From positions 2,269,001-2,333,000 of the forward strand of contig NZ_CP146077.1 in NCBI RefSeq assembly GCF_037023725.1: 64,000 nucleotides of DNA. The letters run 5' to 3'. The stretch comes from Pseudomonas bubulae (lineage in GTDB: Bacteria; Pseudomonadota; Gammaproteobacteria; Pseudomonadales; Pseudomonadaceae). Shown piece after piece: positions 9,592 through 20,066 of this stretch. Made by a program: the position numbers and the translations under genes. Under the pieces are notes generated by a model, which did no database searches, was not told the DNA's origin, and saw nothing but the letters and a program-made list of their open reading frames with translations. Each line of letters starts with the position of its first letter. Position 1 is the stretch's first letter.

Positions 9592-9849
9592 TCAGAAGGT
9601 CTGGCTGTTATCCGTTGCGCTGGTGGCCTTGTGGCCCTGGCGTTGCAGGATCAGGGCCGCAAACAGGGCAACCAGACCGATCACCGCGCTGGTGGCGTTT
9701 TCACTGAAGACGCCCGACACCAGCAACAGAAAAGCCACCACCATCATCGGCACTGCGATCAGGTTGATTGCCTGATACGCGGTGTTTTGCTGGCCGTGCG
9801 GGTTGGAGCGCCATTGCCAGGCCGGTAGATTTGGATGACGTTTGCCCAT
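9592..9849 (-). CDS. Small inner-membrane protein of unknown function
   Basis: This 85-residue protein has two membrane segments (about residues 28-47 and 53-69) after a polar N-terminus rich in His, Asn and Trp, and a polar C-terminus. A good AAGGAG ribosome site precedes the ATG at 9849. No motif points to a function. It converges with the thioesterase-like gene with no spacer at all. Confidence 0.75.
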   Translation of the reverse strand: MGKRHPNLPAWQWRSNPHGQQNTAYQAINLIAVPMMVVAFLLLVSGVFSENATSAVIGLVALFAALILQRQGHKATSATDNSQTF

Positions 9850-9948
9850 GATTGCTCTCCTTGTTCGAGGGTTCAGCCTGGGCTGAACCGGATAAACAAA
9901 TCATAGATTTATGGTCACCCTGCGGCGAATCAACAATGGCTATTGGCC

Positions 9949-11430
9949 TTATAGCTTTAGTTGACCAATCGCCCGATTCAACTCGCCTGCCAGGGTTGCC
10001 AGTTCATTGCTGGTAGTGGCCGAGTCGACGGTCTGTTGCACGGTGTTTTCGGTGACATCGCGGATGCTCACCACTGCCCGGTTCATCTCTTCCGCGACCT
10101 GGCTTTGCTGCTCGGCGGCCACGGCAATCTGGGTGTTGCTTTCGCGCATTTGCGCCACGGCGTGAGTGATCTCGGCCAATGCCGCGCCCGCTTCCTGGGC
10201 CTGCTGCACGCAGTCGTCGGCCTTGAACGAGCTTTCCTGCATAAAGTCCACGGCGTCGCGGGTGCCCGCCTGCAAGGCCGAAACCATGGCGGTGATTTCG
10301 TCCGTGGATGTCTGCACGCGTTTGGCCAGGTGCCTCACTTCATCGGCGACCACGGCAAAGCCACGACCCATTTCACCTGCGCGAGCCGCTTCGATGGCCG
10401 CGTTCAACGCCAGCAGGTTGGTCTGTTCGGCGATGCTGTGAATCACACTGACCACGCCGTTGATCTTCTGGCTGTCCTGGGCCAGTTGCTGGATCATTTC
10501 TGCAGTGGTTTGCACCCCGGTGGACAGGCTGGCGATTGACTGTTGCACGCGGCTGACCACCTGCTGGCCACTCCCCGCCAGGTTGTCTGCGGTTTGCGAC
10601 AGGTCGCGGGTAGCCCCAGCGTGTTGCGCAATATGGTAGACCGTGGCCGACATTTCATTGATTGCGGTGGCGGCCTGGTCGGTCTCGCTTTGCTGGCCGA
10701 GCATGCCGTGGCGCACCTCGTCCATGCTGCTGGCCAGGCGCGCGGCCCCGGCATCCAGTTGCGCGGCGGTTTGGGCCACGGTGTTCACCACCCGCTGGTA
10801 ACCGGCCTGCATGGCATTGAAGGCGCTGGCCATCTGCCCGACCTCATCGGTACACGCCAGGGGCACCCGGGCGGACAGGTCACCGGTTTTCTCCACATGC
10901 AGCATCACGTCCTTGAGGGTGTTGAGCTGGCTCAGCAGGAAGCGGATCAGCAACTGCGAAGCGCAGAGCATGGCCAGCATCAGGATCAGCACGGCGGCGG
11001 CATAGTTGGGCAGCCGCTCGACAAACACCTGGGCCAGGCTAGGTGTATGGGCCAGCACGGCGATTTTTTGTCCGTCGTCGCGGGTCAGTACCTCGGCGCC
11101 CAGCAGCAGATTGTGGCCGAACAACGGCATGGGATTGATTGAGACCCAGCCGTTGGCGTTGCCCAGTTGCGGCAGGGCTTGATCGTTGACGCTGGCGATC
11201 TGGTCGGGCGCCAGGGGCAGCAATTGGCTGGCCTCGGGCAAGGGCTGCCCGGCAGGCCAGGCACTGAGCAATTGCGCCTGGGCCCGGGCGTTGGCCTGGG
11301 CGGCGTTGCTGCGCGATTGCTGTTCCAGCTGCACGGCGTAGAGCACCAGCAGCAGTGTGGTGACAAAAGCCACCGCGTTGACAGCCCAGAATTTGTATTT
11401 GAGCGAGATGTTGCTAAGCCAGGTGCCCAT
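9949..11430 (-). CDS. Methyl-accepting chemotaxis protein
   Basis: This 493-residue receptor has a first membrane helix at about residues 12-32, a periplasmic sensing region of about 110 residues, a second helix near 160-180, a HAMP linker and a long cytoplasmic coiled coil. The signalling tip is clear: [19 protein letters not shown]. It would pass ligand signals to CheA/CheW. The sensing region is short and its ligand is unknown. The ATG at 11430 ([14 protein letters not shown]) was chosen over an upstream TTG; neither has a strong ribosome site. No che gene is adjacent. Confidence 0.93.
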   Translation of the reverse strand: MGTWLSNISLKYKFWAVNAVAFVTTLLLVLYAVQLEQQSRSNAAQANARAQAQLLSAWPAGQPLPEASQLLPLAPDQIASVNDQALPQLGNANGWVSINPMPLFGHNLLLGAEVLTRDDGQKIAVLAHTPSLAQVFVERLPNYAAAVLILMLAMLCASQLLIRFLLSQLNTLKDVMLHVEKTGDLSARVPLACTDEVGQMASAFNAMQAGYQRVVNTVAQTAAQLDAGAARLASSMDEVRHGMLGQQSETDQAATAINEMSATVYHIAQHAGATRDLSQTADNLAGSGQQVVSRVQQSIASLSTGVQTTAEMIQQLAQDSQKINGVVSVIHSIAEQTNLLALNAAIEAARAGEMGRGFAVVADEVRHLAKRVQTSTDEITAMVSALQAGTRDAVDFMQESSFKADDCVQQAQEAGAALAEITHAVAQMRESNTQIAVAAEQQSQVAEEMNRAVVSIRDVTENTVQQTVDSATTSNELATLAGELNRAIGQLKL

Positions 11431-11545
11431 GGGAGGTCTTCTCTGAATTGGCGCAAACAATATTGGCAAGGTGCCATCATTGTGCCGCTATTCAGTGACA
11501 ATCTTGTTGATGTGGGTCAAAAGAGGCACTGCGTGGGAGCGGGCG

Positions 11546-12355
11546 TCAGTCTGTCAGTACCGGCAACCCGTAAAACGCCCGTGCACACGCGGTGGTGTGT
11601 TCGGCCAGGTCCTGCTCGCTTTCGCCACGGTGCACGGCCACTTCGCGCAGCACATCGGTCAGGTAGGCCGGTTCGTTGCGACCATTTTTCGGTTTGGGCC
11701 GCAGGGTCCGCGGCAACAGGTACGGCGCATCACTTTCGAGCATCAGGCGACCGCGCGGGATATCGCGTACCAGCGGGTGCAGGTGGGTACCGCGGCGTTC
11801 GTCGCAGATCCAGCCGGTAATGCCGATATGGAGGTCAAGGTCGAGGTAGCTGAACAGCGCCTTTTTCTCCCCGGTAAAGCAATGCACCACAGCAGCCGGC
11901 AAGCGGTCGCGAAAGTCGCGCAGGATTTCCAGCAAACGCTGGTTGGCATCACGCTCATGCAGAAAAACCGGCAGTTGCAGGTCAACAGCCAGCGCCAGAT
12001 GTTCTTCCAGCACTTTCTCCTGCTGGGCGCGGGGCGAAAAGTCGCGGTTGAAGTCCAGCCCGCATTCACCCACCGCACACACGCCCGGTTCCTTGAGCAG
12101 GGCAAGCAACTGGCGGGCGCTGTCGCCGTTCCAGTCACTGGCCGAGTGCGGGTGAATGCCGGCCGTAGAGAACAGCCGCTGGCCGCTTTCGTCCAGCTCG
12201 CGGCACAGTTGCAAGGCCTGTTCGCTGCCTTCGACGCTGGTGCCGGTCAACACCAATTGGCACACCCCGGCCGCGTAGGCACGGTCCAGCACGGCCTGGT
12301 GTTTGCCGTCAAAGCTTGGGTTGGTCAGGTTGACGCCGATATCAATGAGTTGCAT
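11546..12355 (-). CDS. tatD: TatD-family metal-dependent DNase
   Basis: This 269-residue protein starts [15 protein letters not shown], the TatD-proper variant of the amidohydrolase metal site. GECGLDF, FLHERDA, VHCFTG and the late [11 protein letters not shown] motif supply the other metal and catalytic residues. The family is a 3'-5' DNase of the TIM-barrel amidohydrolase fold. No tatABC genes are beside it, so the name does not imply protein export here. Confidence 0.93.
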   Translation of the reverse strand: MQLIDIGVNLTNPSFDGKHQAVLDRAYAAGVCQLVLTGTSVEGSEQALQLCRELDESGQRLFSTAGIHPHSASDWNGDSARQLLALLKEPGVCAVGECGLDFNRDFSPRAQQEKVLEEHLALAVDLQLPVFLHERDANQRLLEILRDFRDRLPAAVVHCFTGEKKALFSYLDLDLHIGITGWICDERRGTHLHPLVRDIPRGRLMLESDAPYLLPRTLRPKPKNGRNEPAYLTDVLREVAVHRGESEQDLAEHTTACARAFYGLPVLTD

Positions 12356-12591
12356 GGTTTTACCTCAGGCCACAGGCCTCGCAGCATATCAGAGCTGTAG
12401 ATTTACAAGAAAAACCAAGAACTACAGACAGTTATGGTTGTCTTTGAATGCCGCAACAACGCAATGCCCGGTTGTTTAAAGGACGCATTGACTGTTTTGC
12501 GCGCTGATTCCAGCGCTTGAAAGCCTCACTTGAGGCAACCGGTTGTCGGGAAACCGACCGGGTGCTGGGCTGTATTCTTTCCGGAGAACGG

Positions 12592-14010
12592 ATGACAAGA
12601 CCGACGCTATTGATTGCGCTGTGCCTGCTGCTGTTGCCGCTACCGGCACTGGCGCGCCTGACCGGACCTTTACAGGTCGGGCAGCCAAGTCAGGTCCGCG
12701 ATCTGGCGCAAATCCGCAGCAGTCAGGTGTTGCGGGTGCTGGTCAATCAAAGCCGCAACAGCTCGGGCGAGGTGCAGGGGCAGGCGATTGGCGTTGAATA
12801 CCATCGTCTGCGTGCGTTTGAACGCTACCTCAACAGCCATGCCCGCGATGGCCAGGAAATAACCCTCAAGATCATCCCTAAAGCCAAGGATCAACTGCTG
12901 GGCGCATTGTCCCGGGGTGAAGGCGATGTAGTTGCCCCGGGTGAGTTGATCGATTTCAAGCCCAGCCGCGCCATCAGCGCCAGTGATCCGATCGTCGACG
13001 ATGTGCCCTTGCTATTGGTGGGGGTCAAGGGCGAGCGGCGCTTTACCCGCCTAGAGCAACTGTCGGGCCGCACCGTGGCGTTGACCACCGGCAGTGCGGC
13101 GGGAGCCTCGGTCAATTTGATCAATCAAAAACTGGCCCTGCGCAAACTGCCCCCGGTGAAGATTGAGTGGGTAGATCCGACCCTGGCGGTGGAGGATGTG
13201 CTGGAGATGGTGCAGGCCGGGATTTTTCATTTGACCATCGTGGAGCGCCCGATTGCCGAGCGCTGGGCCACGCTGATGCCCAAGCTGCGTTTTGACCGCA
13301 AGGTGCTGGTCAGCGAGCCCGAGGCCATGCACTGGTATGTACGCCGTGATGCGTCGATGTTGCGGGCCAGCATCGACCGGTTTCTCGATGGCTACAAGGC
13401 CCCGGCCGATCAGGATGTGGCCTTTGAGCGGGTATACCGACGTTTGTACCGGGTGCATTACCCGTTGGCCCGGGCCGATCGCCAGCAGCTTGAAAAACTG
13501 CGCCCGGTGTTGCAAAAACATGCCCGGCAACAGGGCATGGACTGGTTGAACCTGGCAGCGCTGGCATTCAAGGAGTCTACCCTCAACCCTGAAGCCAAAG
13601 GCAGCGGCGGGGCGACAGGGCTACTCCAGATTACCCCCTCGGCCGCCCGGCGGGTGGGGGTCAACAATATTCAAAATGTCGATAGCAATGTGCAGGCCGG
13701 TGCCCGGTATCTGTCGCTGATCCGCCGCAAGTTCTTTGCCAGCCCCAAGCTCAACGAGCGTGAGCGCATGGCGTTTGTGCTGGCGGCTTACAACATGGGG
13801 CCGGAGCGGGTGCAGGGCATGCGGGCTGAAGCCAGGCGACGCGGCCTGAACCCCAATCAATGGTTCTTTCAGGTGGAACGTATTGCCATGGAGCAGGTGG
13901 GAATGGGGGCTGTCAGCTATGTTAATAGCGTGAATAAATACTATTTGGCCTTTGACCGGGAGCGGGATTCCCTGGAACCGGCAAAAGCTGAACTGGTCAC
14001 ACGCAAATAA
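12592..14010 (+). CDS. mltF: Membrane-bound lytic murein transglycosylase F-like protein
   Basis: This 472-residue protein has a signal sequence (about residues 1-19) and a solute-binding-protein type 3 domain (about 35-290). A lytic transglycosylase SLT domain follows (about 310-450), with the catalytic Glu in AFKESTLNP, GATGLLQITP and AAYNMGPERV. This two-domain order is that of MltF, which cleaves peptidoglycan in the periplasm. The start at 12592 follows CCGGAGAACGG; a longer in-frame start at 12517 has no such site and would bury the signal peptide. No lipobox Cys is seen. Confidence 0.92.
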   Translation: MTRPTLLIALCLLLLPLPALARLTGPLQVGQPSQVRDLAQIRSSQVLRVLVNQSRNSSGEVQGQAIGVEYHRLRAFERYLNSHARDGQEITLKIIPKAKDQLLGALSRGEGDVVAPGELIDFKPSRAISASDPIVDDVPLLLVGVKGERRFTRLEQLSGRTVALTTGSAAGASVNLINQKLALRKLPPVKIEWVDPTLAVEDVLEMVQAGIFHLTIVERPIAERWATLMPKLRFDRKVLVSEPEAMHWYVRRDASMLRASIDRFLDGYKAPADQDVAFERVYRRLYRVHYPLARADRQQLEKLRPVLQKHARQQGMDWLNLAALAFKESTLNPEAKGSGGATGLLQITPSAARRVGVNNIQNVDSNVQAGARYLSLIRRKFFASPKLNERERMAFVLAAYNMGPERVQGMRAEARRRGLNPNQWFFQVERIAMEQVGMGAVSYVNSVNKYYLAFDRERDSLEPAKAELVTRK

Positions 14011-14113
14011 TCGAATAATTTGATTGTTTTGTCAGGTGTATTCGACTTTTAACATTATAAAAACTGATTAGTATGGCGAGCATTCCCCAACTGATGACCT
14101 AAAGGATTCCATC

Positions 14114-14548
14114 ATGAGCAAATTGATCCATACCGTACTGGGCAGCCGCGCAGGTTATGGTTTGACGGTCTTGCGTATTTTCGTCGGTATTATCTTTGCC
14201 GCCCACGGTTCGCAAAAACTGTTCGGCTGGTTTGGCGGCGGGGGCCTGGCGGGCACGGCGCAATGGATGGAGAGCATTGGCCTGGCGCCGGGCATGTTGA
14301 TGGCAGTGCTGGCGGGCGGTACCGAGTTTCTGGGCGGTCTGGCGCTGATTATCGGCTTGCTGGCGCGCCCTGCAGCCCTGGGCCTGTCGTTTACGTTGCT
14401 GGTGGCGATCTTCTCGGTGCATATCAGCAATGGCCTGTTTATGGCCAACAACGGCTATGAATTCGCCCTGGCCTTGCTGGGTGGTACCGTGGCAGTGCTG
14501 ATCGAAGGTGCAGGCAAGTTGTCGATCGATCGTGCACTAGCTGACTGA
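14114..14548 (+). CDS. DoxX-family membrane protein
   Basis: This 144-residue protein has four membrane helices and the DoxX pattern near the start (LRIFVGIIFAAHGSQKLFGWFGGGG). Helix 2 carries GGTEFLGGLALIIGLLARPAALGL. Members are small inner-membrane proteins, often linked to oxidative or thiol stress, without an agreed reaction. The ATG follows AAAGGATTCC. A strong terminator ends the unit directly after the gene. Confidence 0.9.
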   Translation: MSKLIHTVLGSRAGYGLTVLRIFVGIIFAAHGSQKLFGWFGGGGLAGTAQWMESIGLAPGMLMAVLAGGTEFLGGLALIIGLLARPAALGLSFTLLVAIFSVHISNGLFMANNGYEFALALLGGTVAVLIEGAGKLSIDRALAD

Positions 14549-14564
14549 AAACCCGATGCCAGTG

Positions 14565-14592
14565 AAAAGGCCCGCCCAGAGCGGGCCTTTTT
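14565..14592 (+). terminator. Rho-independent terminator after doxX-like gene
   Basis: An 11-base GC-rich stem (AAAAGGCCCGC / GCGGGCCTTTT) with a 5-base loop is followed by a T run. It lies 17 bases after the DoxX stop codon. The rest of the gap to 14791 shows no gene or other element. Confidence 0.9.
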
Positions 14593-14791
14593 CGTTCCAG
14601 ATGATTGTTGACAGTAGTAAGCAGGTTTATCTAGGATGTTTTCTTGCGCCGATTTAAACAGCTACTTGCGGGGCGCCAGAGGGTCACAGACCGTCTAAGA
14701 GGCTTGAAACAGGCCTTGAAATACCGCTAAAGCGCTGGTTCGGTGTTGCCTCTCACCTGCCACGCAGAATCTTGAGGCGGAGAACCGATAC

Positions 14792-15100
14792 ATGAGTCAC
14801 CCACGTCCCCTTGTACGTCTTGCGCCGATCTCGGCCAGCCCAACCTTGCGCAACCCAAAAATCCTCCTGGGCGGTAAGCATCAGCCTACGTTGCTGCGCT
14901 ATCTCGATGGCTGGCCACGCCGCAAAGGGCGGCCTACGGCGTTTCTGATCCAGTTTGTGGAAGAGGGCGATCAACTGGCGCGATTTGCCGCTGACAGTTT
15001 TGACCTGGCGGTGATCCAGTCCCCCGATGCTGAAAATGCCGAGCGGGTGATTCACAACCTCACCCGTGTTTGTCGGCAGGGGTTGATAACCCTGCGCTGA
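14792..15100 (+). CDS. Conserved-looking hypothetical protein
   Basis: This 102-residue soluble protein has a basic N-terminal half (KGRPTAFLIQF and nearby Arg/Lys) and an acidic C-terminal half, with no signal or membrane segment. A GGCGGAG ribosome site precedes the ATG. I recognise no domain. The frame on the opposite strand (14753-15055) is less likely because it has no ribosome site. The gene is followed by a small inverted repeat and then the convergent hydroxyproline cluster. Confidence 0.6.
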   Translation: MSHPRPLVRLAPISASPTLRNPKILLGGKHQPTLLRYLDGWPRRKGRPTAFLIQFVEEGDQLARFAADSFDLAVIQSPDAENAERVIHNLTRVCRQGLITLR

Positions 15101-15110
15101 GGCTCCAACC

Positions 15111-15145
15111 CCGTAGCAGCCTCGTTCCTACGGCAGCTGCTACGG
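15111..15145. repeat. Short inverted repeat between convergent genes
   Basis: CCGTAGCAGC and GCTGCTACGG form a 10-base perfect stem with a 15-base loop. It lies between the hypothetical gene and the end of the dehydrogenase gene. It may be a degenerate REP or a weak two-way terminator. Confidence 0.6.
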
Positions 15146-15151
15146 ATGGGA

Positions 15152-16417
15152 TCAGAAACGCTCCAGCCGGTAAGGGTGCAACTCAGGCAGCGCGTGGGCA
15201 CTGGTTGCCCCCGCCAACTGCGCGATCAGTTCAGCCGTTACCGCTGCCTGGGTCAGGCCCAAATGCTGATGGCCGAAGGCAAGCAGTACCTTGCCGTCGC
15301 ACACCCGGTCGATGATCGGCAGTGAGTCCGGCAACGACGGGCGAAAGCCCATCCATGGCGTCGCGTCTTCAGCGCTAAGGTCATGGCGCAACAACCCTTT
15401 GCTCAGGCGATGCAGCTGCCAGGCGCGCTCCATGCTCGGCGGCGCTTCCAGGCCGGCAAATTCAACTGTACCCGCCAGCCTCAAGCCATCGCTCATCGGG
15501 GTCATGATGAATTTGCGTTCCAGTGAGGTGACGGCAAACGGCAGCCGGTCATGCTCGTGGGGCAGCATCAAGTGGTAACCGCGTTCGGTATCCAGCGGAA
15601 CGTGCTTGCCGGTCAGGGTTGCGGTGAGTTTGGCCGAGTGGGCGCCGCAGGCGATCACGACCCGGCGGGCGGACACCTGGCCCTGGGCTGTCATCAGAGA
15701 AACTCCGGCCTCACTCAGTTGCCCGCCTGTGACCTGTTGCTTGAGAAACTGCACACCGCACTTTCTGGCAGCCTCTACCAGTTCGCAAACCACGCGATAG
15801 GGGTCGATAAAGTGCCCCGTGGCCGGAAAAAACAACCCGCCCTGAATCTGCTCGCTCAGTTGCGGCGCTGTCTTGTGTATGGCCCCGGCCTCCCAGAACT
15901 CGACCGGTACCTGCTGCTGGCGCATGCGTGCCTGCAGTGCCAGAAGTGGCTGCAGGGACTCGGAACGTTCGTACACCAGCAACGAACCGTCTTCGCGCAT
16001 CAGGCCCGGGCAGTCAATGCCCTCCAGCAGCCTGTGCCAGGCACCCAGGCTGCTTTCGTTAAGGGCCCGAATACCGGCTACAGTGCGCTGAAAGGGCGCC
16101 TTGCGCAGGTTCAGCAGCAGACGCGTGAACCACGGCAGGGCCCGGGGCATATATTTCCAGTCCAGGCGCAGGGGGCCCATCGGGTCCATCAGCATGGCCG
16201 GCAAGCGCTTGAGAATCGACAGGTCGGCAATCGGGAACACCTGTTCGGTGGCCAGGTGCCCGGCATTGCCGTATGAGGCGCCATGGCCCGGCTCCTGCGG
16301 GTCGATGACCACCACCCGCTGGCCCTGGCGCGCCAGTTGCAGGGCACAGGCGACGCCGATGATTCCGGCGCCGACTACGGCAATGTCAGCTGTATTTCCA
16401 GCGAAGTGATCAGGCAT
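15152..16417 (-). CDS. FAD-dependent D-amino-acid oxidoreductase, probable D-hydroxyproline dehydrogenase
   Basis: This 421-residue protein is of the DadA family: the FAD-binding dinucleotide fold [18 protein letters not shown] is at about residues 13-30, with the C-terminal [15 protein letters not shown] and [13 protein letters not shown] motifs. The cluster contains an epimerase, a DHDPS-type deaminase and a semialdehyde dehydrogenase. The likely reaction is therefore oxidation of cis-4-hydroxy-D-proline to pyrroline-4-hydroxy-2-carboxylate (LhpB-like). The start at 16417 overlaps the upstream dehydrogenase gene by 8 bases, suggesting translational coupling. D-amino-acid dehydrogenase of other specificity is the alternative. 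Confidence 0.88.
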   Translation of the reverse strand: MPDHFAGNTADIAVVGAGIIGVACALQLARQGQRVVVIDPQEPGHGASYGNAGHLATEQVFPIADLSILKRLPAMLMDPMGPLRLDWKYMPRALPWFTRLLLNLRKAPFQRTVAGIRALNESSLGAWHRLLEGIDCPGLMREDGSLLVYERSESLQPLLALQARMRQQQVPVEFWEAGAIHKTAPQLSEQIQGGLFFPATGHFIDPYRVVCELVEAARKCGVQFLKQQVTGGQLSEAGVSLMTAQGQVSARRVVIACGAHSAKLTATLTGKHVPLDTERGYHLMLPHEHDRLPFAVTSLERKFIMTPMSDGLRLAGTVEFAGLEAPPSMERAWQLHRLSKGLLRHDLSAEDATPWMGFRPSLPDSLPIIDRVCDGKVLLAFGHQHLGLTQAAVTAELIAQLAGATSAHALPELHPYRLERF

Positions 16418-17999
16418 TTTCCAGTACTTCTCTGTGGCCATCGAGCAGGCGGCGCAAGTGCAGCGGGTTGGCGTGCTTGAGTGCCGTCGGCAACAGGCTG
16501 TCAGGGAAGTCCTGATAGCAGACAGGACGCAGGAAGCGCTGGATGGCCGCAGTGCCAACCGAGGTGGTGCGGGTGTCCGAAGTCGCCGGGAAAGGCCCGC
16601 CGTGTACCATCGCGTCGCACACCTCAACCCCCGTTGGCCAGCCATTGACCAGCAAGCGACCAGCCTTGCGTTCCAGGGTCGCAAGCATGGCCCTGGCACT
16701 GTCGAGGTCGGCTTCATCCAGTTGCAGGGTGATGGTCAATTGGCCTTCAAGGTGCTCGAGCACCTGGCGGATCTCCTCGTCATCGGCGCATTGCACCACC
16801 AGCGCCGCAGCACCAAAGACTTCGGCCTGCAATGCAGGGTCGGCGAGGAAGTCCCCGGCCCGGGTCACAAACAGATGGGCCTGGCACTGGTTGGGTGTCT
16901 CCCCCCTCAAGCCTGCAGCGGCCTCTTGAGCACTGTTCAGTTCCTGCAAAGAGCCAATACCGGCTTCATAGGCCTGGAAAATCCCGGGAGTGAGCATCGT
17001 CTGGGCTGGACTTTGCTGGACCAGCCGGGCAGCTGTGCTGATAAATCTATCCAGTGCCGGCCCTTGATGGCCGATAACCAGACCCGGGTTGGTGCAAAAC
17101 TGGCCTGCACCCTGGGTCAGAGATGCAACAAAGCCCTGCGCCAGTGATTCGCCGCGAGCCTGCAGCGCAGCGGGGAACAGCAGTACCGGGTTGATCGAGC
17201 TCATCTCCGCATACACCGGGATGGGTTCGGGGCGTGCTGCTGCCACTTTGCACAAAGCCATGCCGCCACTGCGCGAGCCGGTAAAGCCGACTGCCTTGAT
17301 GCGTGGATCGCTGACCAGGGCAACACCGACTTCACGGCCGGAACCGAACAACAGGGAAAAGACCCCTTCAGGCAGGTTCGATTCTTTCACCGCACGGGCA
17401 ATCGCATGGCCAACCAGTTCGCTGGTGCCAGGGTGGGCGCTGTGGGCCTTGACCACCACCGAGCAGCCGGCCGCCAGTGCCGAGGCAGTGTCGCCACCCG
17501 CCACGGAGAAGGCCAGCGGGAAGTTGCTGGCACCGAATACCGCCACCGGGCCCAGTGGCACCTGGCGTTGGCGCAAATCTGCACGGGGCAGTGGTTGGCG
17601 CTCGGGCAGCGCGTTGTCGACCCGCACATCCAGCCATTCTCCAGCGCGTACGGTACGGGCAAAGGTACGCAGTTGCTGGCAGGTACGTGCGCGTTCACCG
17701 ACGATGCGCGGGCGTGGCAGGCCTGATTCGCTGACGGCGCGGTCAATCAATTCATCGCCAAGGGCTTCGATTTCAGCGGCGATGGTTTCCAGAAAAGTGG
17801 CGCGAGTTTCCAGTGAGGTCTCGCGAAAGCTGTCAAAAGCCTCCTGGGCCAGGGTGCACGCCTGCTCGACATGTTCGCTGCCGCCGCCAAGGTAGGCCGG
17901 TTCGAGCACAGTGCCGGTGGCGGGATTGATCGCCCGGATCGCTTCGCGGTTACCGGTGATGGCTTGCTGACCGATCAGCATGTTGCCTGTCAGAGTCAT
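16410..17999 (-). CDS. Aldehyde dehydrogenase, probable 2-oxoglutarate semialdehyde dehydrogenase
   Basis: This 529-residue protein is an NAD(P)-dependent aldehyde dehydrogenase. [17 protein letters not shown], the catalytic Glu in [11 protein letters not shown] and the nucleophile Cys in [10 protein letters not shown] are visible. The length and these motifs match the 2-oxoglutarate (alpha-ketoglutaric) semialdehyde dehydrogenase branch. That is the last enzyme of bacterial hydroxyproline breakdown and yields 2-oxoglutarate for the TCA cycle. It lies between the deaminase and the FAD dehydrogenase genes in one transcription unit. The assignment rests on family plus context. Confidence 0.9.
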   Translation of the reverse strand: MTLTGNMLIGQQAITGNREAIRAINPATGTVLEPAYLGGGSEHVEQACTLAQEAFDSFRETSLETRATFLETIAAEIEALGDELIDRAVSESGLPRPRIVGERARTCQQLRTFARTVRAGEWLDVRVDNALPERQPLPRADLRQRQVPLGPVAVFGASNFPLAFSVAGGDTASALAAGCSVVVKAHSAHPGTSELVGHAIARAVKESNLPEGVFSLLFGSGREVGVALVSDPRIKAVGFTGSRSGGMALCKVAAARPEPIPVYAEMSSINPVLLFPAALQARGESLAQGFVASLTQGAGQFCTNPGLVIGHQGPALDRFISTAARLVQQSPAQTMLTPGIFQAYEAGIGSLQELNSAQEAAAGLRGETPNQCQAHLFVTRAGDFLADPALQAEVFGAAALVVQCADDEEIRQVLEHLEGQLTITLQLDEADLDSARAMLATLERKAGRLLVNGWPTGVEVCDAMVHGGPFPATSDTRTTSVGTAAIQRFLRPVCYQDFPDSLLPTALKHANPLHLRRLLDGHREVLENA

Positions 18000-18085
18000 G
18001 GCGTGTTCCTAAAAATGGGTTGGCTGGAACAAGGCGGCGCACATGATGTGCGCCGCTGTTCAGGGATGCAGGGCTGCGCTGCGGG

Positions 18086-19033
18086 TCAGGCGACGTTCTG
18101 TTCGGCGGACCAGGTTTTGTACCACTGGCGGAACAGGCTGTACTGGTTCTCGGCGTAGTGGCGTTGGGCATCGCTCAGCGCATCGGTGTCGTTGAAGTGC
18201 AGGCTGTATTCTGTGTCGCCATTGAGCACCATCAGGTGCTTGTAGTAGAGCACCAGGTCAGTGCCTTCATCGAACGACGAGAGCACCGCCAGGGCGGCTT
18301 CCAGCTCGCGGGCCAGGCGACGGGCTTTAGGGTCGCCCTTGGCCGCTTGCTTGCTCAGTGCCACCAGGTGCAGCACTTCGCGAGGCAGGGCGTTGCCGAT
18401 GCCGGTAATGGCGCCGGTGGCGTTGCAGTTGACGAAGCCATGCACAACCTGGGTGTCGACGCCGACCATCAGGGTCACATCATCGTCTTTGGAAGTGATG
18501 TGTTCGGCGGCGTAACGCATGTCGGCAGCACCGCCGAACTCTTTGAAGCCGATCAGGTTCGGGTATTGGCTACGCAGTTCGAAGAACAGGTCGGCGCGGG
18601 TGGCGAAGCCGTAGTACGGGCTGTTGTAGATAACCGCCGGTAGCTGTGGAGCGGCTTGCAGGATGGCGGCGAAGTGAGCTTTTTGCGCAGCAGGCGAGGC
18701 TGCACGGGACAGCAGGCGTGGAATCACCATCAGGCCCTGGGCGCCAACTTTGGCAGCGTGTGCCGCATGGGACACCGCTTCGCGGCTGTTTACGGCGCCG
18801 GTGCCGACGATGGTTGGGATGCCCGCAGCTACCAGGCGTGCCACACCTTCCTGGCGCTCGGCTTCGGTCAGCAAAGGCCAGTCACCCATGGAGCCGCAGT
18901 ACACCACGGCACTCATGCCGATATCGATCAGTTCGCGGCCCTTGGCCACCAGCGCGTCGAAGTCCGGCTTGCGCTCGGCGGTGCAAGGGGTCATCAGGGC
19001 AGGCATGCAACCGGTGAAAATGTTATCGCTCAT
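18086..19033 (-). CDS. lhpC: DHDPS-family lyase, probable pyrroline-4-hydroxy-2-carboxylate deaminase
   Basis: This 315-residue TIM barrel belongs to the dihydrodipicolinate synthase/N-acetylneuraminate lyase family. The conserved Tyr is in VIYNSPYYG (about residue 140) and the Schiff-base Lys in IGFKEFGG (about residue 169). Within a hydroxyproline cluster the expected reaction is deamination of pyrroline-4-hydroxy-2-carboxylate to 2-oxoglutarate semialdehyde. The neighbours on both sides belong to the same pathway, on the same strand. Confidence 0.88.
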   Translation of the reverse strand: MSDNIFTGCMPALMTPCTAERKPDFDALVAKGRELIDIGMSAVVYCGSMGDWPLLTEAERQEGVARLVAAGIPTIVGTGAVNSREAVSHAAHAAKVGAQGLMVIPRLLSRAASPAAQKAHFAAILQAAPQLPAVIYNSPYYGFATRADLFFELRSQYPNLIGFKEFGGAADMRYAAEHITSKDDDVTLMVGVDTQVVHGFVNCNATGAITGIGNALPREVLHLVALSKQAAKGDPKARRLARELEAALAVLSSFDEGTDLVLYYKHLMVLNGDTEYSLHFNDTDALSDAQRHYAENQYSLFRQWYKTWSAEQNVA

Positions 19034-19082
19034 TGTTCTAACTCCTCGAGTCGTTTATTCGGATGTGTTTACGGCGAAGGGC

Positions 19083-20009
19083 TTAAATGCCCCACGCGAA
19101 AGGATCTTTTTCGTCAATCAGCAGCATGCTGTCGGCAGTCATAAAGGCTTGGCCGGTAATGAACGGGCGAATGCGCTCGCCGTCCCATTGATAACTGCCG
19201 ACAAACTGGCTGGCGGTGATGCTGGCCTGCACCCAGGGCTGGCCTGGAGCCAGCTTGCCGTCGGCGGCCAGGCACGCCAGCTTGGCGCTGGTGCCGGTGC
19301 CACAGGGCGAGCGGTCATAGGCCTTGCCCGGGCACATGACAAAGTTGCGGCTGTCGGCCTTGTCGTCGTCGGCAAACAGTTCGATATGGTCGATCAGGGC
19401 ACCGTCTTCGCCGTGGATACCCTGTGCCTCAAGGGCCTTGAGCATGGTCCAGGTGTACTCGGTCAGGGCTTCGACATTGTCCAGTTGCAGTGTCTTGCCG
19501 TGATCGGAGACCAGGAAGAACCAGTTGCCGCCCCAGGCAATATCGCCCTGCACACGGCCATGCCCCGGCACCTCAACGGCGACCTGCTGGCGGTAGCGGT
19601 AGGAGGGCACATTGCCTACGGTGACCTTGCCATCTGGATGCAGGGTGGCGGTGACCGGGCCGACCGGGGTGTCGATCTTGTGCTCGCCGATCTCGATCTG
19701 GCCCAGGTGATGCAGGGAGGCGATCAGGCCGATGGTGCCGTGGCCGCACATGCCCAGATAACCGGCATTGTTGAAGAAGATCACCCCGCACGTGGCATCC
19801 GCCGACACGGGCTCGCAGTACAGTGCACCGACCAGTACATCGTTGCCTCGGGGCTCCAGCAGGCAGGCCCGGCGCCATTGGTCATGCTGGTCGCGCAGGG
19901 TGTCGCGCTGCTCGGCAATGCTGCGCCCGGCCAGTTGCGGGAAGCCTTTGATCACCACGCGGGTAGGTTCGCCGCCGGTATGTGAATCAATGATATGGAC
20001 TTGCTTCAT
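19083..20009 (-). CDS. lhpA: 4-hydroxyproline 2-epimerase
   Basis: This 308-residue protein is of the proline racemase family. Both catalytic Cys are present: Cys88 in MCGHGT and the second in [10 protein letters not shown] (about 236). The paired Cys mark a true racemase or epimerase; dehydratase relatives replace the first with Thr or Ser. It should convert trans-4-hydroxy-L-proline to cis-4-hydroxy-D-proline, the first step of the pathway. It starts [17 protein letters not shown], as the family does. Confidence 0.94.
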   Translation of the reverse strand: MKQVHIIDSHTGGEPTRVVIKGFPQLAGRSIAEQRDTLRDQHDQWRRACLLEPRGNDVLVGALYCEPVSADATCGVIFFNNAGYLGMCGHGTIGLIASLHHLGQIEIGEHKIDTPVGPVTATLHPDGKVTVGNVPSYRYRQQVAVEVPGHGRVQGDIAWGGNWFFLVSDHGKTLQLDNVEALTEYTWTMLKALEAQGIHGEDGALIDHIELFADDDKADSRNFVMCPGKAYDRSPCGTGTSAKLACLAADGKLAPGQPWVQASITASQFVGSYQWDGERIRPFITGQAFMTADSMLLIDEKDPFAWGI

Positions 20010-20066
20010 GAACGTATCCCTTGGAAGAGAACAACGGCTCGGAGGACTACTGTGGTTAACGGTGTC

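Noticed and set aside
18750..19985. 411-codon plus-strand frame over the deaminase and epimerase genes
   Set aside because: It spans two well-supported genes and their gap on the opposite strand and shows no domain.
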